Assembly: GCA_016784025.1 (NCBI GenBank)
Contig: JADHVL010000009.1
Coordinates: 1-64,000, forward strand
From: Fidelibacterota bacterium
GTDB lineage: Bacteria > Fidelibacterota > UBA8477 > JABMPR01
Direction of reading: 5' to 3'
DNA: 64,000 bases
This document shows positions 7,784 through 16,068 of this stretch, one piece after another. The notes under the pieces are model-generated. The model was given only the letters and a program-made list of their open reading frames with translations. It did no database searches and was not told the origin of the DNA. Position 1 is the first letter of the stretch, and each line of letters begins with the position of its first letter. Both the position numbers and the translations under genes were made by a program.

Positions 7784-8971
7784 TTAGCTGAGAAGTTTCT
7801 CAGGATCATTTTTAATATGCAAATCCCGTTGAGGAAAAGGGATTTCTATATTGTTTTCTTTAAGGACATCCCAGACCTTGAACAGAACATCACTTTTTAT
7901 ATTCCCCATACCATTCTTGGGATCATCTATCCAGACCAATAACTCCATATCCACTGAACTATCCCCAAAGTCCCATAATAGGCATATTGGTGAGGGGTGT
8001 TTAATAATTCTGGGAATGGATTCCATCGCCTCAAGGGCCAGTGATTGTACCTGATGGGGGTCTGCGTTGTAAGAGACACCAAAAGGGATCCTAACCCTTA
8101 CCTTGGTATCAGAATAGGACCAGTTAATAACCTGCTGGGTTATCAAATCTTCATTGGGTATCAAATATTCATGCCCATCATGGGTCACCACACTTACATA
8201 GCGTGCACGCAAACTGGAAATCCATCCATAAACTTCACCGATCTGGACAACATCCCCAGGTTTGATGGAGCGATCACTAAGGAGGATAATGCCACTAATC
8301 AAATTGGATACCACCTTTTGTAATCCAAATCCAATTCCCACACCAAGTGCACCACCAAATACAGCCAGCGCAGTAAAATCGATACCGATACTGTTAAAAA
8401 CTACCAGAGCAATGATAAAATAAATGAGTCCACTGCTGGTTTTGCTGATTAACACTCTTGCAGAAGCAGTCAGTTGTGGAATCCGATGTAATTGTTTATC
8501 AATATATCCAGTTAGCCATCCCCCTAATCGCAAGGCGATTAGCAAGAGCAAACCGGCTTTTAGCAATGAGAGTAACGATATATGAACCTCACCTACACTA
8601 AAGGCAATCTTATCCAAAAGCGTAACCATGGGGTCAAATACATCCAGAATGATGAGAGCAGCCATTCCCCAGGCAGTTATGGAAACAGCCACAGACCAGA
8701 ACCGATCAAATATTACTGCGCTTGCCAGTTTTATTAAAACCCATACGGTGACAAGAGTTGCGATTAATTCAAGCACCAATGCTTCAATTCCCAACTGGGC
8801 ATATACCAGGTTGGAAATCCACAATAATATGATGAGATGGAAACCCACGAGTTGGATGACAAATGCGTCTATTAAATTTATGAGCAATCGGTTTTGGAGA
8901 GCAAAGTGGGAAACTTTTTCTGTAAGAAAGGGTCTAACCCTGCGGGCTACCAGCCACGCAACCCCGGCCAA
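7784..8971 (-). CDS. MscS-family mechanosensitive ion channel
   Basis: 395 residues in the listed frame, starting at a TTG without a good ribosome site. About five membrane helices precede the MscS core: the pore helix ALAVFGGALGVGIGFGLQK, then VSNLISGIILLSDRSIKPGDVV, the beta domain with ARYVSVVTHDGHEYLIPNE, and a C-terminal alpha/beta domain ending IPFPQRDLHIKND. Such channels open under membrane tension and release solutes during hypo-osmotic shock. The reading frame continues upstream without a stop for about 25 codons (LTNIFNLHHLYQLGVILIL), which suggests the true start is further 5' and lost by a frameshift (see 8972-9084). Confidence 0.88.
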   Translation of the reverse strand: MAGVAWLVARRVRPFLTEKVSHFALQNRLLINLIDAFVIQLVGFHLIILLWISNLVYAQLGIEALVLELIATLVTVWVLIKLASAVIFDRFWSVAVSITAWGMAALIILDVFDPMVTLLDKIAFSVGEVHISLLSLLKAGLLLLIALRLGGWLTGYIDKQLHRIPQLTASARVLISKTSSGLIYFIIALVVFNSIGIDFTALAVFGGALGVGIGFGLQKVVSNLISGIILLSDRSIKPGDVVQIGEVYGWISSLRARYVSVVTHDGHEYLIPNEDLITQQVINWSYSDTKVRVRIPFGVSYNADPHQVQSLALEAMESIPRIIKHPSPICLLWDFGDSSVDMELLVWIDDPKNGMGNIKSDVLFKVWDVLKENNIEIPFPQRDLHIKNDPEKLLS

Positions 8972-9084
8972 AATAAGGATTACACCTAGCTGATAAAGGT
9001 GGTGTAAATTGAAGATATTGGTTAAGAACCACTCCCAAACAAATCGAAAAGAAGTGCAAAATCCTCAGTGTACTTTTCTAACAT
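8972..9084 (-). other. Frameshifted 5' end of the mechanosensitive channel gene
   Basis: An ATG at 9084 has GGAGG 10 bases upstream and sits one base after the stop of the 59-aa ORF. It opens MLEKYTEDFALLFDLF and then hits a stop at 9022-9024. In the channel frame, WEWFLTNIFNLHHL continues from about 9037. Re-adding one base near 9037 (TTTGTTTGGG) would give one continuous protein of about 433 residues. Either the frame is really broken, or the assembly misses a base. Confidence 0.5.
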
Positions 9085-9085
9085 A

Positions 9086-9265
9086 TCAATTGATCCTCCA
9101 CTTAACTGTATCGCTTAAAACATCTTGGAGCCGAAATTCAACCTGATGAGGTTTTAAAACATAACTAAGTATTTTCCCAGACGAATCGGCGATGGATACA
9201 ATTCGAAGTATATAACCACCTATCCTGTTTATTTTTGACTTTTTGGCCGTTAAGTTTTCAGTCAT
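9086..9265 (-). CDS. Small hypothetical protein (59 aa), coupled to the mscS gene
   Basis: ATG at 9265 with AGG eight bases upstream; the 59 residues include INRIGGYILRIVSIADSSG and YVLKPHQVEFRLQDVLSD. The stop TGA is separated by one base from the proposed mscS ATG (TGATATG), and its last codons contain the mscS ribosome site (TGGAGG). This is the layout of a translationally coupled pair. No membrane segment or signal peptide is obvious. I do not recognise the family. Confidence 0.5.
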   Translation of the reverse strand: MTENLTAKKSKINRIGGYILRIVSIADSSGKILSYVLKPHQVEFRLQDVLSDTVKWRIN

Positions 9266-9384
9266 AGTTCAGACCTTTCACGAAATGAGTCCTGTATATT
9301 AGAGTAATCCGGCCTTGGCTACTACACAAATAAAGCTGGCATTCTCCTGAAATCAGTTGTTTATTGATTTCGCTTATTGAAAAT

Positions 9385-9740
9385 GGGGGCGACCTGGTTT
9401 CGACGGGATGACGAAGACCATTGGCTGCATGTAGTGTTTTCCCAAAACCACTTAAAAAAATTGGACGCCAATTATAAACGGCGAATCTAACTACGCACTA
9501 GCTGCTTAAATAAATAGTAGCTCGTTCCTTCTCTGCTCTTGCCCATTGGCAGGGTCTGGGGCGTCGCTAAAATGGGATCGGAGACTCACTCGTCAGCGGT
9601 GGGAATCTTAAACTTAGCTGAATAGTCGTTATAAGATCCAGTCCGAAGGAGCTGTAACGGTGAATTTAAAGTTCGGAATACACATGTAGACGCTGATCGG
9701 CTTTGCGTTTCGGACGGGAGTTCGATTCTCCCCGCCTCCA
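9385..9740 (+). ncRNA. ssrA: Transfer-messenger RNA (tmRNA)
   Basis: One-piece tmRNA. The 5' end GGGGGCGACCTGGTTTCGAC pairs with the 3' end CGCCTCC + A (one G-U), and the T-arm GGGAGTTCGATTCTCCC is at the 3' end. The tag reading frame ends AAC GGC GAA TCT AAC TAC GCA CTA GCT GCT TAA (9477-9509), giving NGESNYALAA, the usual hydrophobic YALAA degron. tmRNA rescues stalled ribosomes with SmpB and marks the product for ClpXP. The resume codon cannot be fixed by eye. CCA is not encoded. High certainty. Confidence 0.96.
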
Positions 9741-9745
9741 CGAGG

Positions 9746-9805
9746 CTTCGTTCGAACGAAGTGAGAATGAAGCCGAGTCCCGGCGAAGTGCATCGCACGA
9801 AGCCG
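9746..9805. repeat. Nested palindromes directly downstream of tmRNA
   Basis: Five bases after the tmRNA 3' end comes the perfect palindrome CTTCGTTCGAACGAAG (9746-9761). A second hairpin, CGGC-GAA-GTGC-ATC-GCAC-GAA-GCCG (9781-9805), follows. The DNA leads into a GIY-YIG ORF. Placement at the 3' end of an RNA gene beside a nuclease ORF suggests a small mobile or repeat element. Confidence 0.5.
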
Positions 9806-9900
9806 GACCCACAATCGACTAAGTACTGTTTGTTCGAACTACGCCCTCGCTCCGCCGGGTTTACTCCATCACGTCCCGTGAGACCAAATTGGAGACACTT

Positions 9901-10113
9901 ATGGAAACTGATGAGCTATTCTATGTTTATCTGTTAACAAGTATTGCTGATCCCAATCGTCATTATACTGGTTCTTCCACCGACCCATTCAAACGAGCCA
10001 AAGCTCACAATAGGGGCAAATCCAAGCACACAGCTAAATATGCTCTCTGGAAGCTTGAGACAATCATTGGTTTTAGGGATCAATCCAAGGCAAGGGCATT
10101 GACATCGTTCTAG
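9901..10113 (+). CDS. GIY-YIG-fold nuclease-like protein, C-terminally short
   Basis: 70 residues from an ATG at 9901 with GGAG six bases before it (a TTG at 9889 overlaps that site). FYVYLLTSIADPNRHYTGSS is the GIY-YIG core with the variant YVY...HYTGSS; DPFKRAKAHNRGKSKHT matches the Arg/His helix, and KARAL marks the end of the core. Typical family members run 85-100 residues and continue with a conserved YLKSGSGRAF segment that is missing here. The gene follows the tmRNA and the palindromic repeats. It may be a homing-type or DNA-repair nuclease, or a decaying copy. The catalytic Glu normally in the lost or altered C-terminus is not evident. Confidence 0.65.
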   Translation: METDELFYVYLLTSIADPNRHYTGSSTDPFKRAKAHNRGKSKHTAKYALWKLETIIGFRDQSKARALTSF

Positions 10114-10190
10114 CCATCAGACGGAGCCTCATCCTTTCATTCCCTGCTTCGATGAGCGCTATGATAAGTGGTACATTCAGGTAATAATCC

Positions 10191-12167
10191 CTAAAGCTCT
10201 CCACTGTTTTCTGGAGCCACAAGTAGCTCGAATGCAGAGCATGCTTTCGGGCTTGATAAAATTCCTATCAGATCTCCGTTCATTAGGGTGTGATCACCAC
10301 CAGGATTAGGAATGAGGTCATCATTTCGCATGATGGCAACAATCGACGCACCCGTAGCCTGGCGAATGTTTAGTTCTCCAAGACTTTTGCCATTTGCCGG
10401 GCTACCATCTGGTACTTGGACCCAACCCATCTCCAGTGATGGCAGATTACCTTCAGAATCAAGGCTTCTGGGAATGTTTCTTGTCCCCGACAGAAATGGG
10501 GCATAAGCTCTTCGCCTGACCTGATCAGCTAAGTTTTCCACTTCACTCTGGGTATAATCCATATGCAACAAAGCCTGACGGGCGATTTCCAGACCAGCCT
10601 CGAACTCTGGCTGGACGACTTCATAGAGATTATCCTGCTCCAGTGTAACCAGATCATCCTGACTTTTAGCCCTGGCTATTATATGAATACTAGGATTTAA
10701 TTTCCGTAGAGAACGTAGCACTGCATGGGTCACTAACAATGATGGTACTGTGATCAGAATGACCCTGGCCTGCCCAACGCGACTGGCCTCAAGCACAGGT
10801 TCTTGACTGGCGTCACCATAAATAACTGGGTATCCGATATCCTTGACAGATTGCATACGGTGATGATCAAGTTCGATGAGCACAAAATCCTGATTTGAAT
10901 CCTTAAGGACCTGGGCTGTAAAGCGACCCGTTCGCCCTGCACCAATGATAACCACGTGGTTGCTCAACCCAGTTTTGGGCAGGTTGACGCATTCCAGCGG
11001 TTCTCGCACGTACCGCTTTTTATACCAGCTATAGATGGGCGAAACCAAACCAGAGATTTGAGGTGTCAGTAACATGGTCAATATGGCAACGTTCAATATC
11101 AGGGAATATAGATCTTTATCAATTGCACCAGACTCTAACCCACTTCGCGCCAACACAAATGAAAATTCACCCACTTGGAAAAGGCTGAGACTGACGGCCA
11201 AGGGGATCACTGCCTTATAGCCAAACAAGGGTGTGATAGCCCCAAAGAGCAGCATTTTCAACATTGAAACCAACAAGACTGCCATGAGAACCAACTGCCA
11301 GTGCTCCAGCAGGTAAAATGGGTCGAACAGCATGCCTACAGATACGAAGAACAGAAGCACGAACAGATCCCTTAGGGGAATTACATCAGCAATAGCCTGA
11401 TGACCGTACTCCGATTCACTCAGGATAAGCCCAGCCACAAAAGCGCCGAAGGCGAATGAGAGTCCCAGACTGTAGGTGATATACCCGATACCCAATCCAA
11501 GTGCAGCTACTCCCAACATGAAGAGTTCACGTGAATTGCTTCTGGCGACGTAGGCCATAAATCGCGGAATGAGTCTGGTGCCAAGCAATATCATCCCAGT
11601 TAAAAAGGCAATTGCCAGAAGCACGGCTTTAATGAGTTCACCAAGCCCCTCGGATAGATTTTCCAATCGTGGCAAAATGACAACCAAAGGAACAAAGGCC
11701 AGATCTTGAACGATTAGAATCCCTGTCATCACCCGCGCCGAAAGGGTGCCCATTCGTCCTTGATTTGCGAGAGTTTTCAGGAGTACGACTGTACTGGATA
11801 GAGAGATCAATGCACCGAACCAGAGAGCTGGGAGAGATTCAAGACCCAGGAGCCTGCCGATACCATAACCCAGAATGATGGAAAGCAGAATCTGCAAAGG
11901 AGCACCTATCAAGGCAATTCCCCGTACGGCCCGCAGGTCTTTAAAGGAAAACTCAAGCCCCAGTGTAAACAGCAGTAAAGCTACACCAATCTCAGCCAAT
12001 GTCTCAATTGTGTGAATCTCTTCAATAGGGATGATTCCGATATAGGGCCCCATCGCAATACCAGCTAGCATGTAGCCAATGATATGTGGCTGGCGTAGAA
12101 GCTGAGCGAAAAGTGCTCCTAACAATCCTGCTACAATTATGAGTGAAATATCTGAGGCGATACCCAT
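10191..12167 (-). CDS. CPA2-type K+/H+ (KefB-like) antiporter with RCK_N and RCK_C domains
   Basis: 658 residues, ATG start with AGGAG about 11 bases upstream. Residues 1-380 form the exchanger membrane domain ([38 protein letters not shown]). TrkA-N follows at about 400-515 (GAGRTG and IYGDAS), and RCK_C at about 580-650 ([27 protein letters not shown]). It is the intact paralogue of the gene at 1747, alike over the full length. The family exports K+ or Na+ in exchange for protons, gated by nucleotides or glutathione adducts in KefB/C. No ancillary KefF/KefG quinone oxidoreductase gene is adjacent. Two such antiporters with mscS between them point to osmotic and ion homeostasis. Confidence 0.92.
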   Translation of the reverse strand: MGIASDISLIIVAGLLGALFAQLLRQPHIIGYMLAGIAMGPYIGIIPIEEIHTIETLAEIGVALLLFTLGLEFSFKDLRAVRGIALIGAPLQILLSIILGYGIGRLLGLESLPALWFGALISLSSTVVLLKTLANQGRMGTLSARVMTGILIVQDLAFVPLVVILPRLENLSEGLGELIKAVLLAIAFLTGMILLGTRLIPRFMAYVARSNSRELFMLGVAALGLGIGYITYSLGLSFAFGAFVAGLILSESEYGHQAIADVIPLRDLFVLLFFVSVGMLFDPFYLLEHWQLVLMAVLLVSMLKMLLFGAITPLFGYKAVIPLAVSLSLFQVGEFSFVLARSGLESGAIDKDLYSLILNVAILTMLLTPQISGLVSPIYSWYKKRYVREPLECVNLPKTGLSNHVVIIGAGRTGRFTAQVLKDSNQDFVLIELDHHRMQSVKDIGYPVIYGDASQEPVLEASRVGQARVILITVPSLLVTHAVLRSLRKLNPSIHIIARAKSQDDLVTLEQDNLYEVVQPEFEAGLEIARQALLHMDYTQSEVENLADQVRRRAYAPFLSGTRNIPRSLDSEGNLPSLEMGWVQVPDGSPANGKSLGELNIRQATGASIVAIMRNDDLIPNPGGDHTLMNGDLIGILSSPKACSAFELLVAPENSGEL

Positions 12168-12388
12168 TAAACGGAAACTCCTATTTGTCTTAGTCCTTAG
12201 CTATCAAGAATCCACACCAAGAATGTAATATAATTGAAAACATATTTATCAAAGACTGCGATTTTAAGAAGCGTAATGAGCATCATCGTGTACACCTGGT
12301 GGCGATACTTGTCTTTGGAGCACTTCATCATATCGATTCAGGATTGTGGACAATACCACAATGTCACGCCATCTTGATTAACACAGTA

Positions 12389-12406
12389 TGCACATATACT
12401 GCGCAC
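12389..12406. repeat. TGCACATATACTGCGCAC motif, copy 2
   Basis: 17 of 18 bases are identical to 5105-5122. The two copies are about 7.3 kb apart, both in AT-rich non-coding DNA. See that entry for the operator hypothesis. Confidence 0.4.
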
Positions 12407-12698
12407 ATTAAATGACACGCTCCAGTAGCTAACCGTTAGACAGCTAGATACGTTGACAGGGCGTGATTTTGTGAAATCGGAATCCGAGGATCTCCCCACC
12501 CCTATTCAATCCTTCTAAGGTGCTGTTTATTAGTATCTCCTTTTTTAAATTTGGGAAATATGCCTTCCATATTGACAGGAATGTCATACGGCGTGCAATT
12601 AAGCTTTCAATAGAAAAATGCGGTTTGACCAGGCATTCTACCTGCCATAGCTTTGTAACTCATTTGCTTGGACAAGGAGGGATTGTGAATATATTCTA

Positions 12699-12722
12699 GA
12701 TCAATTTTGTCACAAATTGATC
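12699..12722. repeat. Inverted repeat GATCAATTT-N6-AAATTGATC
   Basis: Perfect 9-base arms around TGTCAC in non-coding DNA. There is no T-run next to it and no adjacent gene start, so neither a terminator nor an operator role is supported. Confidence 0.3.
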
Positions 12723-12937
12723 GTATCTTCAGCAGGGTTGGTGGAACAAGAGGAAGAGTTTATACACACACTATTGACTCAATTATACCGATGAAGACTT
12801 CTTTGATTTGGAACTTTGTAGTTCTAATGCACTCGCGCTCTGCCACCCCATAAATCGTAGCTAGTTATGGATTCTGCATCGTTTGTTAAGTGATCTGGAG
12901 TGATAATTTGAGTCGGGTAGTCAGGGTATATATTTTC

Positions 12938-13009
12938 CTATCTTACTGATACATCGTGAGATACCTTGCTTCGACCGGATTCAGGAATTCGCAAATCGTA
13001 TCGATCCAT
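12938..13009 (-). pseudogene. Truncated start of a response-regulator gene
   Basis: Downstream of the kinase stop at 13040, minus-strand ATATCAAG-ATGGATCGAT repeats the start of the intact regulator at 15727 (ATATCAAG-ATGGATCGAT). After MDR the frame diverges and ends at TAG (12938-12940) after 23 codons. It looks like the severed head of a second regulator copy. Confidence 0.5.
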
Positions 13010-13039
13010 CTTGATATTAGTTCCTATTGATTTGGATGC

Positions 13040-15148
13040 TCAAACAGGAAAAGCAACTTCAAAGGTTGTTCCCTGGCCCTCCTTGCTTTGGACATCGATC
13101 TCTGCCCCTACCAGATCAATATATTTTTTTGCCAGGGCTAGCCCGAGACCAATCCCCTGATATCTCTTGGAATAACCCTCACTTTCCTGACTGTAAGCTT
13201 CGTAGATACGCTTCAGGAAATTGGCCGATATACCAATCCCTGAATCACGTATGACAAAGACCAGCTTTTTCCCTCTTCGAATCAGTTCAATCTCTATCGA
13301 TCCCTTCTCAGTAAATTTAATGGCGTTGTTTATCAGGTTCGAAATAACCTGCTTCACGCAGTACTCATCCGAGGTGATTTTGGTTTTCCTCAAAGTAGTA
13401 TTGAAGGAAAACTGCAAACCCTTCTCCTCGGTATCGGAGCGCTGTTCAGCCATCAATTCCCTGATCACAACTTTGAGATCGATCTCAACAGTTTGTGTTT
13501 CAATCGTCCCAGCCTCAACCTGAGATATGTCCAAAATGCTATGGACTGTTTGCAACAATCGATTCGAACCCTGATAGATGTATTTGAAGGCGTCTGCCGT
13601 CGTTTTACCAAGTTGATCATGGAATTGGTTTTCAAGAATACTCACAAATCCAACAATGCTGTTCAGAGGTGTTCGTATCTCGTGAGACACGTTGGCTAAA
13701 AACCGTGACTTCATCCTATCAGCGGTAAGGGTTTGCTGATATAGTTGGGCATTGTAAACACTTGCGGCACTGAGATTGGCCAGATTTTCGATATACTTCA
13801 GATCAGCTTGTTCGAATTCCCCTGTGCCCAATTTACTTAGGGTTAGCACACCAATGATATGGTCTTTACCCATAAGTGGTGCACACATGAGTGATTCTGG
13901 TTCAACGGGCGTTCCAGGAACCTGTTTGCCAGTCCCTAACAGATCGATACGATTTGCGATTTCCGAATAACCTTGTTGAGCGACTTTACCAGAAAAACCT
14001 TCCCCCATACTCAATTTCATAGTCAACATTTCTTCTGCATAGGAGCCAACCGCTGCGATGGCATTCAGGCAATTATCGTGTTCATTCAGAAGAAAAATCG
14101 TCACACTGTCCGCTTCAAGTAAATCCCGAGCGGTCTCAACGCACGCTTCCGAGATTGTTTGAAGATCCAAGCTTTTGACGAGTAGATGACTAACATCATT
14201 GAGTGAAGACGCTCTTACGGCTTGCTTTTTTATGTTTATCCTGGTCTCAATTTTTTCAGTAGAATCTCTATTGCTTCCGCGCCAGCCAAGAAAATCCCCA
14301 TTCGTATCAATAACAGATTGGCAGTGGTGATCAATCCAGCGTAAACTTCCCTCCTTATGGCGAATTCGGACCTCGACTTCATGTGAATTGGAGACTTCAT
14401 TTTTGTTGGATTTATGGTTATCCCAGAGCTCTAGATCCTCTGCCAGGATAATCTCCCTGAACAGATCTGGATTGTCCCTGAATTCCTCAGGACGGTAACC
14501 GCTGATTCGTTCACAAGATGGAGAGATATAGTAATAGGAGTCGTCGGGAGCTTTCCAATCCTCCCAGTCATAGGCAAAATCAGCAATGATGCGGTATCTT
14601 GATTCTGATTTCCGTAATTCCTGCTCTAATCTCTGTTTGTCGATGATTTCAAGGAGCATTTCGAGATCGGTTTCAATAATCCTCTTAAGTTCTCCAATCA
14701 GTTTTTTATCTCTTGAAGTGTAGGAATTTTTCTTCCTATCCAGGACGCAGATCGTTCCAAATACCTCACCATCCGGCCACTCGAGGGGAAAGCCTAAATA
14801 GGCAATCATGCCCAGTTCTATGTCAGGATTATGATCCCAGCCAGGATCCTCCGGAGCATTGGGGACTAATAATGGTTTGTGCTCCCGCATTACTGTCTCA
14901 CTGTATAATCCCGTTTCCAGATCTGCCTTTTCACCCAATTCATATGGATTCCCATCTGTGTTACTCGAAACAAATACTTCTATTAGCGGCGGTGTGACTT
15001 TCATAATCAAGCCCGCCGGTACCTGAATCAGATCTGCCATCAGGTCAACAAGTCCTTGCCACTTGTCGAGCGTAGCTTGTGGAACTGAGGGTTTTTGCTT
15101 CAGATGGGGTCCATTGGCAGGTTTTATTCTGGATTCTTCAACACTCAT
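13040..15148 (-). CDS. Soluble hybrid-sensor histidine kinase (GAF-PAS-GAF-HisKA-HATPase)
   Basis: 702 residues and no membrane segment, so a cytoplasmic sensor. Domains: GAF about 25-165 (FPLEWPDGEVFGTICVLDRK), PAS with PAC about 183-310 (YISPSCERISGYRPEEF, GWRGSNRDSTE), a second GAF about 325-470, HisKA with NVSHEIRTPLNSIVGF (phosphorylated His), and HATPase_c with the N box NLINNAIKFT and the G boxes DSGIGIS and GIGLGLALAKK. The C-terminus ends right after the ATPase domain (GTTFEVAFPV), so there is no receiver domain. A stand-alone receiver protein is encoded 190 bp upstream on the same strand and is the likely partner. The signal sensed by the GAF/PAS domains is unknown. The start ATG has only a weak ribosome site. 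Confidence 0.93.
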   Translation of the reverse strand: MSVEESRIKPANGPHLKQKPSVPQATLDKWQGLVDLMADLIQVPAGLIMKVTPPLIEVFVSSNTDGNPYELGEKADLETGLYSETVMREHKPLLVPNAPEDPGWDHNPDIELGMIAYLGFPLEWPDGEVFGTICVLDRKKNSYTSRDKKLIGELKRIIETDLEMLLEIIDKQRLEQELRKSESRYRIIADFAYDWEDWKAPDDSYYYISPSCERISGYRPEEFRDNPDLFREIILAEDLELWDNHKSNKNEVSNSHEVEVRIRHKEGSLRWIDHHCQSVIDTNGDFLGWRGSNRDSTEKIETRINIKKQAVRASSLNDVSHLLVKSLDLQTISEACVETARDLLEADSVTIFLLNEHDNCLNAIAAVGSYAEEMLTMKLSMGEGFSGKVAQQGYSEIANRIDLLGTGKQVPGTPVEPESLMCAPLMGKDHIIGVLTLSKLGTGEFEQADLKYIENLANLSAASVYNAQLYQQTLTADRMKSRFLANVSHEIRTPLNSIVGFVSILENQFHDQLGKTTADAFKYIYQGSNRLLQTVHSILDISQVEAGTIETQTVEIDLKVVIRELMAEQRSDTEEKGLQFSFNTTLRKTKITSDEYCVKQVISNLINNAIKFTEKGSIEIELIRRGKKLVFVIRDSGIGISANFLKRIYEAYSQESEGYSKRYQGIGLGLALAKKYIDLVGAEIDVQSKEGQGTTFEVAFPV

Positions 15149-15340
15149 ATTAATACCCGAATTCTATTTGAGAGGTATGCCCTAGCCGTACGCTGTCATT
15201 CTCCTGATAAAGAGATGCTCATCTCATACGATATGCAATATCCTTTCTCAAATAATACTAGATTAACTTGATCCTCCAATCTGAGGATAGTGAATTTCTA
15301 TCAGACCTTTTCAAATCAATGTTTAAATGTCCACCTGGAT

Positions 15341-15727
15341 TTACACCCGTAGTAATTGTGTTATTTTCTCGACGAGATCTTTACGAGAAACAGGTTTTGC
15401 CAGATAATCATTACAACCAGATTTTAAGCATGTAGAGCGGTCATTGGTAAATGCGTGTGCGGTAATGGCGATGATCGGCAATGAGTAAAAATTCTCCCTT
15501 TTCCGTAAATATCTCACCAGGGAGAGACCATCTTCCTCACCCGCCAATGAAAGATCCACCAACAACAAACGAATATTATGTTTTTCAAACAGTCTCTTCG
15601 CTTCACCTGATGTAGTTGATACCAGGTAGCGATATTCCTCTTCCAGATAGTTGCGAACCAGCTCCTGGGAGGGAATATCATCTTCAACATAGAGAATGGT
15701 AGGCTTGTCCATCTGCGATCGATCCAT
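15341..15727 (-). CDS. Single-domain response regulator (CheY-like receiver)
   Basis: 128 residues from an ATG at 15727 preceded by AAGGA at eight bases; an in-frame ATG at 15754 would add nine residues. Receiver landmarks: the acidic pair in ILYVEDD, the phosphoacceptor Asp in LLLVDLSLAGEEDG, Thr in AITAHAF and Lys in DYLAKPVSRKD. There is no output domain, so it works by protein contacts or as a phosphorelay node. The following gene on the same strand is the histidine kinase, suggesting a pair. Just upstream is a leftover 3' end of another kinase gene, so the locus was duplicated and rearranged. Confidence 0.9.
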   Translation of the reverse strand: MDRSQMDKPTILYVEDDIPSQELVRNYLEEEYRYLVSTTSGEAKRLFEKHNIRLLLVDLSLAGEEDGLSLVRYLRKRENFYSLPIIAITAHAFTNDRSTCLKSGCNDYLAKPVSRKDLVEKITQLLRV

Positions 15728-15757
15728 CTTGATATCCTTTCCAATAGTTATCAATAT

Positions 15758-15807
15758 TCAACCAGGAAAAGCGACTTCAAAGGTTGTTCCCATGGTCCTC
15801 TTTTGAT
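15758..15807 (-). pseudogene. Leftover 3' end of a histidine kinase gene
   Basis: Minus strand reads KRTMGTTFEVAFPG and a stop (TGA at 15758-15760). It is almost the same as the last residues of the kinase at 13040 (KEGQGTTFEVAFPV), and the DNA AGGAAAAGCNACTTCAAAGG is shared. No longer kinase frame is left upstream. Confidence 0.55.
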
Positions 15808-16068
15808 CATGTGGTACAACTTGAGCCAAAAATAAGAATAACCTCTGCGACTTCCTAATCATCTTACTAACAACGCAAGAAGTCCCTGTTTCAAGTTGAT
15901 TCGCCAACTCCCTGAATTACCGATTTCGAGAATCAATTCGTAATAAACCTTGGGATGCATACTCCCTTGTTTTATTATAATTTGTTACCTGATAATCCCC
16001 AGGGGTTGGGGACGTGACAAGCCGCCTGTCATGATCAATTCAACTATTGTTTTATAATGGAGTATACC

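Larger units (their letters stand above)
12168..13039. other. Long gene-poor stretch, probably decayed sequence
   Basis: About 870 bases without a convincing intact gene. It contains the second TGCACATATACTGC motif (12389-12406), a perfect inverted repeat GATCAATTT-N6-AAATTGATC (12699-12722), and at its right end a truncated response-regulator start (12938-13009). A plus-strand frame near 12276-12410 (EHHRVHLVAILVFG, then ALHHID) looks protein-like but matches nothing I can name. Confidence 0.4.

Noticed and set aside
9586-9814. Two minus-strand frames over the tmRNA 3' part
   Set aside because: They are antisense to a well-supported structural RNA and its flanking repeat.
12276-12410. Protein-like plus-strand frame (EHHRVHLVAILVFG) in the gene-poor stretch
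   Set aside because: Too short, no start with ribosome site, and no family I can name; at best a remnant.
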